Below, in pieces: positions 45,399 through 54,818 of a stretch of 64,000 nucleotides of DNA. The translations under genes and the position numbers were made by a program. The DNA comes from Sphingomonas sabuli (lineage in GTDB: Bacteria; Pseudomonadota; Alphaproteobacteria; Sphingomonadales; Sphingomonadaceae): contig NZ_CP060697.1 in NCBI RefSeq assembly GCF_014352855.1, positions 1,942,001 to 2,006,000 of the forward strand, given 5' to 3'. Under the pieces are notes generated by a model that had not been told where the DNA came from, ran no database searches, and saw nothing but the letters and a program-made list of their open reading frames with translations. Position 1 is the stretch's first letter. Each line of letters begins with the position of its first letter.

Positions 45399-45428
45399 TT
45401 GTCGTCACGGCGCTTCAAGAAACATAAT
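45399..45428 (+). promoter_or_regulatory. candidate promoter of the autotransporter gene
   Basis: TTGTCG (45399-45404) and CATAAT (45423-45428) with an 18-nt spacer, giving a leader of about 80 nt. The -35 lies on the right arm of a perfect hairpin GACGACA-TGTCT-TGTCGTC (45388-45406). Within 45267-45516 there is also an imperfect direct repeat, CTTAAATATCGT (45321-45332) and CTTAAATGTCGT (45470-45481). I see no gene in this 250-nt gap. Confidence 0.4.
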
Positions 45429-45516
45429 GTATCACGCGAATCGGTGCGGGATTGTCCTTGCCGGTCCGACTTAAATGTCGTCTGGCGGGTGGATGCCGGG
45501 CGCTAGGGGGTTTCGA

Positions 45517-48500
45517 ATGCGCGTACTGTTCACGACGACGGCCCTGTCCGGGGCCGCACTGTTCGCCGCCGTTTCGGCCCAGGCCCAGACAGTCATCAGC
45601 ACCGCGGTGACGAACCCGGTGGCGACCAGCGGCCAGGACCTGAAGATTTCGTCAACCGGCTCGGTCAAGCCGACCAGCGGCACGGCCGTCACGATGAACA
45701 GCAACAACAGCGTCGAAAACGACGGCGACATCGCCATTCGCGGCGCCAGCGATGCCATCGGCATCCTTGCCAATCCCAATACCAATGGGACCATCACCAA
45801 CAGCGGCTCGATCGTCATCGACGAAGACTATACGCAAAAAGACGACGACAACGACGGCGACCTGGATGGCCTGTTCGCGCTCGGCAACAACCGCTTCGGC
45901 ATCCGCGTTTCCGGCCCGCACACCGGCAATGTGATCAACAGCGGCGATATCCTGGTCGAAGGCAATCAATCGGCCGGCATCGCGCTCGACGGACCGCTGA
46001 CCGGGTCGCTCAACAGCTCCGGCAAGGTCGAGGTCCTGGGCAATGACAGCGTCGGCATCCGCACCGGATCGGTCAGCGGTAACATCGCGATCACCAGCGG
46101 CTCGATCTCCGTTCAGGGCGCCAACGCGGTCGGCCTGATGGTCGGCGGCGACGTCGGCGGCGCGCTGACGCTGCAGGGCGCGATCACCTCGACCGGCTAT
46201 CGTTACCCGCAGGCGCCGACGGATCCTTCGAAGCTGGATGCCGACGATTTGCTTCAGGGCGGCTCGGCAGTGGTTGTCGGCGGCAATGTCGCGGGCGGCA
46301 TCCTGCTCGACGTCCGTCCGGCCAACACCGATGAAGACGACACCGACGAAGATAATGACGGCATCGCGGACGCGCAGGAAGGCAACGGGTCGCTGACCAG
46401 CTATGGCGCCGCGCCGGCGCTGGCGATTGGCTCCGCGACACGGGATATCGCCATCGGCGAGGTTGGATCGACCGGCTACGGCCTGGTCCTCAAGGGCAAC
46501 GTCAGCGGCATCGGCGTCTACGACGGCGTCAGCGCCACGGCGATCTCGATCGGATCGCCGGGCCACGCGGTGGATATCGCGGGCGGTGCGTCGATCAGCG
46601 GGGCAGTGGCGGCCAATGCCGTAAAGGCGGACGCGACCGCAGTGCACGTGCGGTCCGGTGCGACCGTTCCGACGGTCGAAGTCGACGGCCTTGTCCGCGC
46701 CAGCACCAGCGGGTCCGACACCGCGACCGCGCAGGCCATCCTGATCGGGGCCGGCGCCGATGTCACGTCGATCCGCAACAAGGGCATCATCGAAGCGGTG
46801 GCCGGCGATGGCGGCACCTTCGCGGCGATCGTCGACCGGTCCGGCAGCGTCAGGCAGATCGTCAACAAGGGCTCGATCAGCGCCGGCACCGCGATCGACG
46901 TCAGCGCCAATACGACCGGCGTAACGATCCGCCAGTCGGCGGGCGCGACCGGCAAGCCGGCACCGTCGATCACCGGCTCCATCTTGCTGGGCAGCGGCAA
47001 CGACTTCCTCGACATCCGTACCGGCAAGATCAACGGCACGATCGATTTCGGCGGCGGCAGTGACCGGTTCAATCTCGGCGGCAACTACAGCGGGCACCTG
47101 CTCAACTCGGGCGGGACCGCGGTGACGCTTGGGGCAGGCAGCGTGCTCGGCGTGACCAACACGGGCACCGTCAACCTCAACTCGCTGACGTCGAACGGCG
47201 GCGCCATCGGCGTGGTTATCGGCGACAACAGCAACACCTTGTACAACGTTGCCGGCACCGCGTCGTTCGGCGCCGGAAGCAGCGTCGTCGTCAACCTGCA
47301 AAAGGTCGGCAGCGCGGCCGGCAGCTACACCATTGTCGATGCCGGAACGCTGGTCGGCGGATCGAACCTCGGCACGTCGATCGACTTGCCGTTCCTGTTC
47401 AATTCCTCGCTGACCAGTTCGGAAGCAAACGGGACGGTGACGCTCGACATCGACCGCAAGTCGGCGGCCGAGCTTGGCCTCAATGCGTCGGAAGCGACGG
47501 CGATCGATGCTATCCTGGCGGCCGCGGACAACGACCAGCCGATCGCGTCGGTGTTCCTGGGCGTGGAAGACAGCGAGAAGCTCAAGGCCAACCTGCAGCA
47601 GCTGCTGCCGGAACACGCCGGCGGGACGTTCGAAACGGCGACCCGCGGCATCCGCCTGGCGACGCGTTTCCTGGCCGATCCCAACCTGCAGCTGGCGGAC
47701 ATGGGCCGCTTCAGCGTGTGGCTGCAGCAGGTCGGCTGGGCCCGCACCAAGTCGATCGGCTCGACCTCCGGCTACAAGCTAAGCGGTTGGGGCGTTTCGG
47801 GCGGCGCGGAACTGGCCGTCGGCAAGCTCGGCAGCGCCGGCCTGTCGCTGGCTTATCACGCCGGTCGCGACAACCGCGGCGAAAACGACCTGGGCAGCAA
47901 CGAGTTTGAGGCCGGCGCCTATTGGCGCGGCGGCACGGGCCCATTGCGCGGCTATGTCCGCGGCGGCGTCGGCCGGGTGTCGTTCGACCAGACGCGCAGG
48001 TTCGTCGCCACCGTCGACGGGGACGTCATCACGCGCGAAGCCGATGGTGACTGGAAGGGCACCGTCTATTCGGCCGGCGCGGGCGTCACTTACGATGCGC
48101 GGTTCGGCCGCATGTCGGCTCGTCCCCTGCTGGCGCTCGACCATTACAAGCTGACCGAAAAAGGCTTCGCGGAAAGCGGCGGCGGCGAGGCGTTCGACCT
48201 GATCGTCGATGGCCGCAGCAGCCACGAGACCAGCGCGACCGCGACCTTGTCGCTGGGCTACGAACTGCTGTCGCTCGACCATCGCGAAACCTGGATGCGG
48301 ATCGAGCTGGAAGCGGGCCGGCGCGAGATCATCTCCGGCGAGCTTGGGCCGACGACGGTGCGTTTCGCCGACGGGACGCCGTTCACGCTGGTCGCCGAGA
48401 AGCGCACCAGCGGCTGGCTTGCCGGCCTGCGCGCGATCGGCGGCAGCTCGGCGATGACTGCGGCCGCGGAGTTGAACACCGAGCAGCAGCAGGGCGATTC

Positions 48501-48540
48501 CGCGCTCGGCGGGCGCTTCTCGATCCAGCTGCCCTTCTGA
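45517..48540 (+). CDS. type V autotransporter (large passenger plus C-terminal barrel)
   Basis: 1007 aa from ATG 45517. Signal peptide (MRVLFTTTALSGAALF, cleavage near SAQAQT). Passenger about 25-690 is rich in Gly/Ser/Asn-Gly repeats of beta-helix type (e.g. GTITNSGSIVIDEDY, GNVINSGDILVEGNQS). It carries two acidic inserts, DDDNDGDLDG and DTDEDNDGIADAQEG, resembling calcium-binding loops. The last 270 residues are an outer-membrane autotransporter barrel ending in FSIQLPF. Secreted or displayed adhesin-like protein; ligand unknown. Confidence 0.9.
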   Translation: MRVLFTTTALSGAALFAAVSAQAQTVISTAVTNPVATSGQDLKISSTGSVKPTSGTAVTMNSNNSVENDGDIAIRGASDAIGILANPNTNGTITNSGSIVIDEDYTQKDDDNDGDLDGLFALGNNRFGIRVSGPHTGNVINSGDILVEGNQSAGIALDGPLTGSLNSSGKVEVLGNDSVGIRTGSVSGNIAITSGSISVQGANAVGLMVGGDVGGALTLQGAITSTGYRYPQAPTDPSKLDADDLLQGGSAVVVGGNVAGGILLDVRPANTDEDDTDEDNDGIADAQEGNGSLTSYGAAPALAIGSATRDIAIGEVGSTGYGLVLKGNVSGIGVYDGVSATAISIGSPGHAVDIAGGASISGAVAANAVKADATAVHVRSGATVPTVEVDGLVRASTSGSDTATAQAILIGAGADVTSIRNKGIIEAVAGDGGTFAAIVDRSGSVRQIVNKGSISAGTAIDVSANTTGVTIRQSAGATGKPAPSITGSILLGSGNDFLDIRTGKINGTIDFGGGSDRFNLGGNYSGHLLNSGGTAVTLGAGSVLGVTNTGTVNLNSLTSNGGAIGVVIGDNSNTLYNVAGTASFGAGSSVVVNLQKVGSAAGSYTIVDAGTLVGGSNLGTSIDLPFLFNSSLTSSEANGTVTLDIDRKSAAELGLNASEATAIDAILAAADNDQPIASVFLGVEDSEKLKANLQQLLPEHAGGTFETATRGIRLATRFLADPNLQLADMGRFSVWLQQVGWARTKSIGSTSGYKLSGWGVSGGAELAVGKLGSAGLSLAYHAGRDNRGENDLGSNEFEAGAYWRGGTGPLRGYVRGGVGRVSFDQTRRFVATVDGDVITREADGDWKGTVYSAGAGVTYDARFGRMSARPLLALDHYKLTEKGFAESGGGEAFDLIVDGRSSHETSATATLSLGYELLSLDHRETWMRIELEAGRREIISGELGPTTVRFADGTPFTLVAEKRTSGWLAGLRAIGGSSAMTAAAELNTEQQQGDSALGGRFSIQLPF

Positions 48541-48546
48541 TCGGCG

Positions 48547-48571
48547 CGCCGGGGGCGATGCGCTCCCGGCG
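48547..48571. terminator. possible bidirectional terminator hairpin
   Basis: CGCCGGG and CCCGGCG arms around an 11-nt loop, 6 nt after the autotransporter stop and 5 nt before the convergent DUF4349 stop. No U-tract on either strand, so only a weak candidate. Confidence 0.35.
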
Positions 48572-48576
48572 GCTGC

Positions 48577-49428
48577 CTATTCGGTCGGTTCGGCGTCGTC
48601 GCGATCAGGTTTGAACAGGCGGCGCACCCGGCGTCCGGCACGCGTCCGCGCCACCACCAGCACCAGGGCGACAAGCGCCAGCCATGGCAGCAGGACGGCG
48701 AGCACGCGCAGGACAACGTCGATCATCGTCACCAGGCTGGCTACGAACATCCGCGCGGCCTCGCGCAGCGGATTGGCGCGGAACCCGCTGATCCCGCCGC
48801 GGCCAAAATAGGTGAATTCCATCGGTGTGCGGGCCAGTTGCGCCTGTGCGTCGGCGACCGTTGCCCGGGCGCCGGAAAGCTCGGACCGCAGGCCGTTCAG
48901 CTGCGCCTGCAACTGCGCCCGCTCCGCACCCGCGGAAGCGGTGGCGAGCTGCTTCTCCAGGTCGGCAATGCGCTGGCGAACGTCGGCTTCGCGGCGGCCA
49001 GCCTCGCTGGTGACGGGTTCGGTATCGGTACCGCTGAATTCGGTGCGGCTTAGCTTGCCGTCGGCAACGGTGACATCGGCGGTCGCCTGCTTGCCGAACG
49101 CGCGGGCGATGTCCGGGGCCAGCTTGACCTCGAGACTGGCCGAAACGGCGTCGTCGTCATCGACCGCAAAGCGCATCCCGGTAATCCGGCAGCGGGCGGC
49201 GCCCAGCGCTTCGCACCGGCTCGCATGCCGCTCCTGCACGCCTGAAATCTGCTCATCGGCAAGCTGGAAGACATAATCGTAGCGAAAGGCGACACCCGGC
49301 GCCGCGGTCGGGGAAATGGCCGGCGGTTCGCGCTCCAGCACGGTGTCGTCGGCAGTGGATCGATCGGGCCCCTGCGAGCAGCCCGCGGCAAGCAGTCCCA
49401 ACGCCACGGTCTTGTGCCACGTCTTCAT
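48577..49428 (-). CDS. DUF4349 lipoprotein with coiled coil
   Basis: 283 aa. Lipobox AAGC (Cys 17), a domain with FRYDYVFQLADEQI and RHASRCEALG, a coiled coil (about 145-190, READVRQRIADLEKQLA), and a C-terminal hydrophobic helix (about 240-262) with a basic tail. Anti-sigma-factor-like DUF4349 architecture, membrane associated. Same strand and upstream of bolA's end region but transcribed separately from bolA. Function unknown. Confidence 0.85.
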   Translation of the reverse strand: MKTWHKTVALGLLAAGCSQGPDRSTADDTVLEREPPAISPTAAPGVAFRYDYVFQLADEQISGVQERHASRCEALGAARCRITGMRFAVDDDDAVSASLEVKLAPDIARAFGKQATADVTVADGKLSRTEFSGTDTEPVTSEAGRREADVRQRIADLEKQLATASAGAERAQLQAQLNGLRSELSGARATVADAQAQLARTPMEFTYFGRGGISGFRANPLREAARMFVASLVTMIDVVLRVLAVLLPWLALVALVLVVARTRAGRRVRRLFKPDRDDAEPTE

Positions 49429-49440
49429 CGCTCTCCCCCC

Positions 49441-49722
49441 TTATTCTCCCGGCGCCCGTGCCTTGATCGACAAGGCGTGGACGCGCTCGCCGACCATCTC
49501 GCCCAGTGCCCGGTGGACCAGCCGCTGGCGCTCGACTCGCGACTTGCCGGCGAAGTGCGCGCTTTCGATGGTCAGCGTGAAATGGCTCTCGCCCGACGGG
49601 TTGTATCCGCCGTGGCCGCGATGCTTTTCGCTGTCGTCGACCAGCTCCAGCCGCGTCGGGTCCAGCGCTTGCAAACGGTCGATCATTTCGCGTGCGACGG
49701 GGCCGGTGGCAGGTGCGTCCAT
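49441..49722 (-). CDS. bolA: BolA-family protein
   Basis: 93 aa from ATG 49722. DDSEKHRGHGGYNPSGESHF and FAGKSRVERQRLVHRALGEM carry the BolA fold. BolA proteins partner monothiol glutaredoxins in Fe-S handling. Divergent from the J-domain gene, as in many alphaproteobacteria. Confidence 0.93.
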   Translation of the reverse strand: MDAPATGPVAREMIDRLQALDPTRLELVDDSEKHRGHGGYNPSGESHFTLTIESAHFAGKSRVERQRLVHRALGEMVGERVHALSIKARAPGE

Positions 49723-49759
49723 CGCTCCTATATAGTCCGGTTCAGCAAGCGAGGAAGTT

Positions 49760-50365
49760 GTGGCGTCGAAACACGCACGGATGCACGGCAAGGTCGACGG
49801 GGCGGAAGCGGAATGCGCCTACCCGGGATGCCGCGCGCCCGGAGAATATAAGGCGCCGATCCTGCCCGCCAGCTTCGACGGGCCGGGCGTCTACCGGCTG
49901 CTGTGCCTCGACCATGTCCGCGAACATAACGCCAAGTATAATTACTTCACCGGCATGAGCCCGGAGGAGATCACCGAGGCGCAGCGGCCGCTGGCCGACT
50001 GGGACCGACCCAGCCGGCGGTTTCGCCATGCGGGTGCCGACCCAGCCCCGGCGTGGGCCGACTTCGCCGACCCGCTCGATGCGATTGCCGCGCGTTTCCG
50101 CACCGCCGACCGTGGCCCGCCGCAGCGCTTCACGCCCGGCGAGCGCAAGGCGCTGAGTGTCCTTGGCCTTGGCGACGACGCGGAGTTGAAGGACGTGCGC
50201 GCCAAATATTCTAAGCTGGTCCGCCGCTTCCATCCCGACCGCAACGGCGGCGACAGGAGCCTGGAACGCGAGCTCGGCCGGGTGATCGAGGCGTGGCAGA
50301 CGTTGAAGACCGCGCGGGCCTTCACCGATGCTCAATCGCGGTCGGGCGCGCCAAGCGGGAAATAG
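49760..50365 (+). CDS. J-domain protein with N-terminal Cys/His region
   Basis: 201 aa from GTG 49760. N-terminal part has CAYPGCRAPGEYKAP and CLDHVREHNAKYNYF, typical of alphaproteobacterial DnaJ-like proteins encoded between bolA and cobS. The J domain is C-terminal (about 133-190) with the HPD motif in RRFHPDRNGGD. Likely recruits DnaK. 3' end overlaps the convergent GST gene by 34 nt. Confidence 0.9.
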   Translation: MASKHARMHGKVDGAEAECAYPGCRAPGEYKAPILPASFDGPGVYRLLCLDHVREHNAKYNYFTGMSPEEITEAQRPLADWDRPSRRFRHAGADPAPAWADFADPLDAIAARFRTADRGPPQRFTPGERKALSVLGLGDDAELKDVRAKYSKLVRRFHPDRNGGDRSLERELGRVIEAWQTLKTARAFTDAQSRSGAPSGK

Positions 50366-50982
50366 GGGCGATAGGGCCGCGCGCCCTCGACCGATTTCGA
50401 CACCGCCGGATGGGCGAGCAGCCGCGCCCGGTAAGCGGACAGGCGGGGGCGCGTGTCGCCGATCGGGTCGACCCAGTCTGCATAGAACAAGGCGGGCGCG
50501 GCGGCGCAGTCGGCCATGGTGAACGCGTCGCCCGCGGCCCATTGGGCGTCCGGCAGGTTCGCTTCCAGCCAATCGTAGGTCAGCCGCAGCGCGGCGATCC
50601 CGCGCTCGGCGGGCAGGCCCTCGCCGTCGGGCCAGATCGCGTGATTGACGCTCGGCTGCATGTTGCCCTGGACGTGAAGATCGAAGACGCGGTCGAGAAA
50701 GCGCACGCGCCGGCCCAGATCGCCTTCGGGAATCCACACGTTGGGTCCGGGATGACGGACTTGCAAATGCTCGATGATGCAGCTGGTTTCCGCGACGACC
50801 TCGCCGTCATCGACCAGCAGCGGGAATTTCCCGAGCGGCCACAGCGCCTTCAACTCGTCCATCACGCCGGGATGCGCGGGGTCGACGTTGCGATACTCGT
50901 AAGCCGTGCCGTCGGCGTCGAGCGCGATCTGCACTTTCCAGCAGAACGAGCTGAACGGGTGCGCGTAAAGCGTGAGGCTCAC
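50332..50982 (-). CDS. glutathione S-transferase family protein
   Basis: 216 aa. Thioredoxin-like N-domain (LYAHPFSSFCWKVQIAL, GKFPLLVDDGEVVAETSCII) and all-alpha C-domain with AGDAFTMADCAAAPALFYAD. Class not clear. Last gene of the minus-strand cassette running from about 54.8 kb. Its start overlaps the stop of the upstream reductase gene (ATGA). Confidence 0.88.
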   Translation of the reverse strand: MSLTLYAHPFSSFCWKVQIALDADGTAYEYRNVDPAHPGVMDELKALWPLGKFPLLVDDGEVVAETSCIIEHLQVRHPGPNVWIPEGDLGRRVRFLDRVFDLHVQGNMQPSVNHAIWPDGEGLPAERGIAALRLTYDWLEANLPDAQWAAGDAFTMADCAAAPALFYADWVDPIGDTRPRLSAYRARLLAHPAVSKSVEGARPYRPYFPLGAPDRD

Positions 50983-51650
50983 CAGGTGCCGTCCGCGATG
51001 CGCTGCTGCCGGTCCGCCTCGCGCTGGCTGGTGGACGGAATCGGGCCTTCGGGCGGGTAGGGCGGCAAGTCGCCGGCGGGTACGAGGGTCGTGATGACGG
51101 CGCCCTGGTCGGTAACCTTGTGATCGGTCACCTTCAGTTTTTCCGTCGGCGTGCCGTCACTAAACAGGCGTTTGCCCGACCCCAGCGTGACCGGGAAGGT
51201 CATCAACGTGAGCGTGTCGATCAGGCCCTTTGCAAGCAGTTCGGGGTAAATCGTGCTCGACCCCTGGATGATGATGTCCGGGCCATCTCCCTGTTTGACC
51301 CTGGCGACCTCATCGATGCTCGAAAGCCGGTGGCTGTTCTGCCATTCCAGCGCCTGGTCGCCGCGGGTCAGCACGTATTTGTTGGCGCGGTCGAATGCCT
51401 CGCTCATCGGCTTGTTGTCGCCTTTGGCGTATGGCCAGTAAGCGGCGAAAATATCGTAGGTGCGGCGGCCGAGCAGAAGGTCATAATCGCCCGAGAACAG
51501 CTCGCCCAGCGTGGGTTCGATGCCCGGGTCCCAGATCTTGAAGAGCCAGCCACCCTGGTCGAAGCCGCCGGTCGGGTCCTCGGTCGGACCGCCCGGGGCC
51601 TGCATGACCCCATCAAGCGAAACGAACGCCGCTGCTTTGATCTTACGCAT
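50979..51650 (-). CDS. dihydrofolate-reductase-fold (RibD_C) family protein
   Basis: 223 aa from ATG 51650. [43 protein letters not shown] and [11 protein letters not shown] are features of the small reductase family often encoded near VOC proteins and regulators. Overlaps the neighbouring VOC gene by 8 nt. Natural substrate unknown. Confidence 0.9.
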   Translation of the reverse strand: MRKIKAAAFVSLDGVMQAPGGPTEDPTGGFDQGGWLFKIWDPGIEPTLGELFSGDYDLLLGRRTYDIFAAYWPYAKGDNKPMSEAFDRANKYVLTRGDQALEWQNSHRLSSIDEVARVKQGDGPDIIIQGSSTIYPELLAKGLIDTLTLMTFPVTLGSGKRLFSDGTPTEKLKVTDHKVTDQGAVITTLVPAGDLPPYPPEGPIPSTSQREADRQQRIADGTW

Positions 51651-52137
51651 CTTCGGTCTCGCCCGCGATCGCCGCCTCGATCCTGGCGACATCAATCTTC
51701 TTCATGTTCATCATCGCCGTGAACACGCGCTTAGCGACGGCGGGGTTGGGGTCGCTATTGCCCTCCAGCAGGACGCGCGGGGTGATCTGCCAGGAAAAGC
51801 CCCACTTGTCCTTGCACCAGCCGCAATCGCTTTCCTGCCCGCCGTTGCCGACGATCGCATTCCAATACTTGTCGGTCTCGGCCTGGTCCTCGGTCACGAC
51901 CATGAAGCTGACCGATTCGTTGGGGGTGAAGTTGGGGCCGCCGTTGAGGCCCGAAAAGGCGCGGCCGAGGACGGTGAAGTTGACCGTCAGCTCGTCGCCC
52001 GCGTGGCCGTCGGGATAATCGCCGGGCGCGGCCATCGCATCGCCGACCGAACTGTCGGGAAAGGTCGCGGCATAGAATTCGGCGGCCTTGCGCGCCTCGC
52101 CATGGTCGAACCACAGCACCGTCGTCAGCTTGTCCAT
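51643..52137 (-). CDS. PhnB-like VOC family protein
   Basis: 164 aa. [55 protein letters not shown] are typical of PhnB/3-demethylubiquinone-methyltransferase-like VOC proteins. Part of the cassette; substrate unknown. Confidence 0.9.
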   Translation of the reverse strand: MDKLTTVLWFDHGEARKAAEFYAATFPDSSVGDAMAAPGDYPDGHAGDELTVNFTVLGRAFSGLNGGPNFTPNESVSFMVVTEDQAETDKYWNAIVGNGGQESDCGWCKDKWGFSWQITPRVLLEGNSDPNPAVAKRVFTAMMNMKKIDVARIEAAIAGETEDA

Positions 52138-52149
52138 GTCGCTCCTTCT

Positions 52150-52944
52150 TCAGCTCTTGCGCGGGCCGACGAGGGCGAACGTTGCGCCCTGAGGATCCGT
52201 GCCAATCAGCGAATATTCGCCGCCGGGGATTTCGTCCGGGCCCATCGTCACCTTGCCCCCGCCGTCGGCAACCGCGGTCGCCGCGCGGTCGATGTCGTCG
52301 ACGCCGATGTAATAGGTCCACAAGGACACCGGCATCGCGTCGAGCTTGCGCATTACCGCACCGATGGCGACGCCGTCCTTCTGGATGAACTTGTAATCGC
52401 CCATCTCGCCCATCGGCATCCCGCCCTCCTGGGTCCAGCCGAAGGTGCGCGTATAGAAGTCGATCGCCGCGTCCTGGTCGCTGGTCGAAAGCTCGTTCCA
52501 GCGGACGTGTTGCGGCTGGTCGACGGAAAAGACATCGCTCTTCGCATCGGCCGGCGTGCCCGGAGGCGGGGTCGGCGTCATCAGGTAAATGGGCGCGCCC
52601 TGCGCATCGGCGACCATCGCGATGCGCCCGACGCCCGGCATGTCCGTCGCGGGCATCAACGCCTTGCCGCCGGCGGCCTCGGTCGCGGCGACGGTCGCAT
52701 CGACGTCGTCACAGTGGAGATAGCCGAGCCACACGGGCCGAGCGCCATGGTCGCGCATCGCATCTGTCAGCGTCAGCACGCCGCCGGCATTGCCGCCGTC
52801 CGACCGTTTGATCATGCGATATTCGGTGTCGCCGGGGACCGACGACTGCGCATCGATGTCCCAGCCGACGACCGAGTCGTAGAAGGCCTTCGAACCTGCC
52901 GGGTCGGGCGTGATCAGCTCGTACCAGATAAACCCCCCGCTCAC
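52150..52944 (-). CDS. two-domain VOC (glyoxalase/bleomycin-resistance type) protein
   Basis: 264 aa from GTG 52944, overlapping the DUF1428 stop as GTGA; AAGGAGG lies 8 nt upstream. Two VOC halves: one starting FIWYELITPDPAGSKAFY, the second VRWNELSTSDQDAAIDFY. The family includes hydroxyacylglutathione-related and resistance proteins; no ligand can be assigned. Confidence 0.9.
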   Translation of the reverse strand: MSGGFIWYELITPDPAGSKAFYDSVVGWDIDAQSSVPGDTEYRMIKRSDGGNAGGVLTLTDAMRDHGARPVWLGYLHCDDVDATVAATEAAGGKALMPATDMPGVGRIAMVADAQGAPIYLMTPTPPPGTPADAKSDVFSVDQPQHVRWNELSTSDQDAAIDFYTRTFGWTQEGGMPMGEMGDYKFIQKDGVAIGAVMRKLDAMPVSLWTYYIGVDDIDRAATAVADGGGKVTMGPDEIPGGEYSLIGTDPQGATFALVGPRKS

Positions 52945-53669
52945 GCCTTGTCCTCCTTGCTGTCGAACACGGGTTCGAAGCCGCCCCAGAACATGCGCTT
53001 GCCGTCGAACGGCATCGGTTCGTCGGGTGCGGAATCGCTTTCCATGTTCGTCTTCCACGCCGCATCGCGAGTCGTCTTGTCGGGCCACTCGATGAAAGAG
53101 AAGACGATATGCTCCCCGTCCTCGGCCTTCACCGCGCGATAATAATCGGTCTGCTTGCCGTGCTTGACGTCGTCCGACGCCGCTTCGACCACGCGCAGCG
53201 CGCCCTGTTCGCGAAAGACCTTGGCCATTTTTTCCGCAAGCGCGCGATACTCGTCCTTTTTCGCATCGGGCACTGCGAGGACGAAGCCGTCCGTGTAGGT
53301 CCCGCCGCCGCCCTCGCCCTCGTCGAGGATGCTGGCGAACCCGCCATAGACCATGCGCTTGCCGTCGAACGGCATCGACTTGGACATCTGCTCCATGCGC
53401 GGATCTTCCATCATCCGGGCATTGACCGCATCGCGCGCGGCCTTGTCGGGATATTCGAACCAGCTGAACAGCACCGATTCGCCGTCCTTGGCCTCGACCG
53501 CGCGGCGGAAATCGGTGTGCTTGCCCTCGGGGATGTCGTCGCCCCACGTCTCGACCATCCGCGTCACGCCAAATTCGCGGATCAGGTCGTACGCTTCGCG
53601 CGCATGGGCCAGATACGCATCTTTGTTGGCGGTCGGGACTGGCGTCACGAAGCCCTCGAAATAGGTCAT
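52941..53669 (-). CDS. tandem DUF1428 protein
   Basis: 242 aa made of two DUF1428 (YbaA-type) units of about 118 aa each. Both start with Y-x-x-GFV, have a charged centre and end in the identical string MPFDGKRM followed by a Gly-Gly-Phe. The usual protein is a single unit of about 117 aa, so this is an internal duplication. Probably binds a small molecule as a dimer-like ferredoxin fold. Confidence 0.9.
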   Translation of the reverse strand: MTYFEGFVTPVPTANKDAYLAHAREAYDLIREFGVTRMVETWGDDIPEGKHTDFRRAVEAKDGESVLFSWFEYPDKAARDAVNARMMEDPRMEQMSKSMPFDGKRMVYGGFASILDEGEGGGGTYTDGFVLAVPDAKKDEYRALAEKMAKVFREQGALRVVEAASDDVKHGKQTDYYRAVKAEDGEHIVFSFIEWPDKTTRDAAWKTNMESDSAPDEPMPFDGKRMFWGGFEPVFDSKEDKA

Positions 53670-54343
53670 GCGGCTGCTCCTTCCGGTTCGTTTTCGCGAT
53701 AGGTTTGCATCTGGTCGGCCAGCGCGCGCTGAAAAGCGGGGCGTGCCTCGCAGCGGGCGACATAAGCGGCAAGATTGTCGAATTGCGCGACCATGTCCGT
53801 GTGGCGCACGCCGCGCAGCACGGTGGTCATGATCAGGTCGCCGATGCTGAATTCGGCGCCGTCGAGATAATCCTTGTCGCCCAGCCAGTCAGACACGCGC
53901 TTGAGCTTGAGGCGGGCGAAGTCCGCAGCGCCGGGACGGCGAAGCCTGGCCCATTCCTCCCCGGCGTAGAAAAGGTCGATAAGGACGAGGTTGAGCAGGG
54001 ACGGCTCGACGCTGTTGAGCGCGGCATAGCTCCACTGGATAGCGCGATAGCGGCCGGCCGTGTCGGCGGGGAGCAATACCCCAGCTTTCTCGGCGATATA
54101 TTGTACGATCGCCCCGGTTTCGAAAATCTGGACATCGCCGTCGCGCAGCACCGGCACCTGGTCGAACGGCTGCTCGCCCAGATATTCGGGCGGCCGCTGC
54201 TGGCCGAACAGCCGGGCGCGATAGTCCAGCCCCGCTTCCTCAAGCGCCCACCGCGCGCGCAGGTCGCGCACCACGCCCTGCGCAAAGGGCGGGACCCAGG
54301 CAAAGCCGGTGATCTCGATCGCTGCATCGTCGTTCAGCGGCAT
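53666..54343 (-). CDS. glutathione S-transferase family protein
   Basis: 225 aa from ATG 54343. RDLRARWALEEAGLDYRARL, FDQVPVLRDGDVQIFETGAI and IAEKAGVLLP form the N-domain, then ALNSVEPSLLNLVLIDLFY and FSIGDLIMTTVLRGV the C-domain. Overlaps DUF1428 (ATGA). Second GST of the cassette. Confidence 0.9.
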   Translation of the reverse strand: MPLNDDAAIEITGFAWVPPFAQGVVRDLRARWALEEAGLDYRARLFGQQRPPEYLGEQPFDQVPVLRDGDVQIFETGAIVQYIAEKAGVLLPADTAGRYRAIQWSYAALNSVEPSLLNLVLIDLFYAGEEWARLRRPGAADFARLKLKRVSDWLGDKDYLDGAEFSIGDLIMTTVLRGVRHTDMVAQFDNLAAYVARCEARPAFQRALADQMQTYRENEPEGAAA

Positions 54344-54344
54344 C

Positions 54345-54791
54345 TTAAGCACCCACGCTTTCGAAGCTGTCGGCGCCCTGCTCGGCGGCGGCCTCATCCA
54401 TCCACATCACTTCCCAATGGTGGCCATCCGGGTCTTCGAAGCTGCGGCCGTACATCATCTCGCCCATTTCCTGCTTGGGCCCGATGTCGGGCTTGCCGCC
54501 CGCGGCAGCGGCCCGGTCGATCGCGGCGTCCACGGCAGACCGACTGCCGGCCGAGATCGCAAGCAGCACAGCGCTGGTGGCGTGGGCGTCGGCAATCGGC
54601 TTGGGCGTGAAACCCTGATAGAAATCGTGCGCCAGCAACATGACGTGGATGGTCCCGCTGAGCCGGATCATCGCCGCCTTATCGTTAGAGAATTTGGGCT
54701 CCTTCGTACCGCCGATCGCTTCATAGAAGGCGATCGATCGGTCGAGGTCGGCGACCGGCAGGTTCACGAAAATCATCGTATCGGCGTCCAC
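54345..54791 (-). CDS. VOC family protein, first gene of the HxlR-linked cassette
   Basis: 148 aa from GTG 54791, favoured by GGAGGGAAGA just upstream; ATG 54803 and ATG 54776 are alternatives. MIFVNLPVADLDRSIAFYEA, and late FEDPDGHHWEVMWMD are VOC features. It diverges from the HxlR regulator across a short palindrome-rich region. Confidence 0.88.
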   Translation of the reverse strand: MDADTMIFVNLPVADLDRSIAFYEAIGGTKEPKFSNDKAAMIRLSGTIHVMLLAHDFYQGFTPKPIADAHATSAVLLAISAGSRSAVDAAIDRAAAAGGKPDIGPKQEMGEMMYGRSFEDPDGHHWEVMWMDEAAAEQGADSFESVGA

Positions 54792-54818
54792 TCTTCCCTC
54801 CATGGCGACTCGATTCGC

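Noticed and set aside
45652..47616. 654-codon minus-strand frame opposite the autotransporter passenger
   Set aside because: Mirrors the repetitive passenger codons; no ribosome binding site or recognisable domain.
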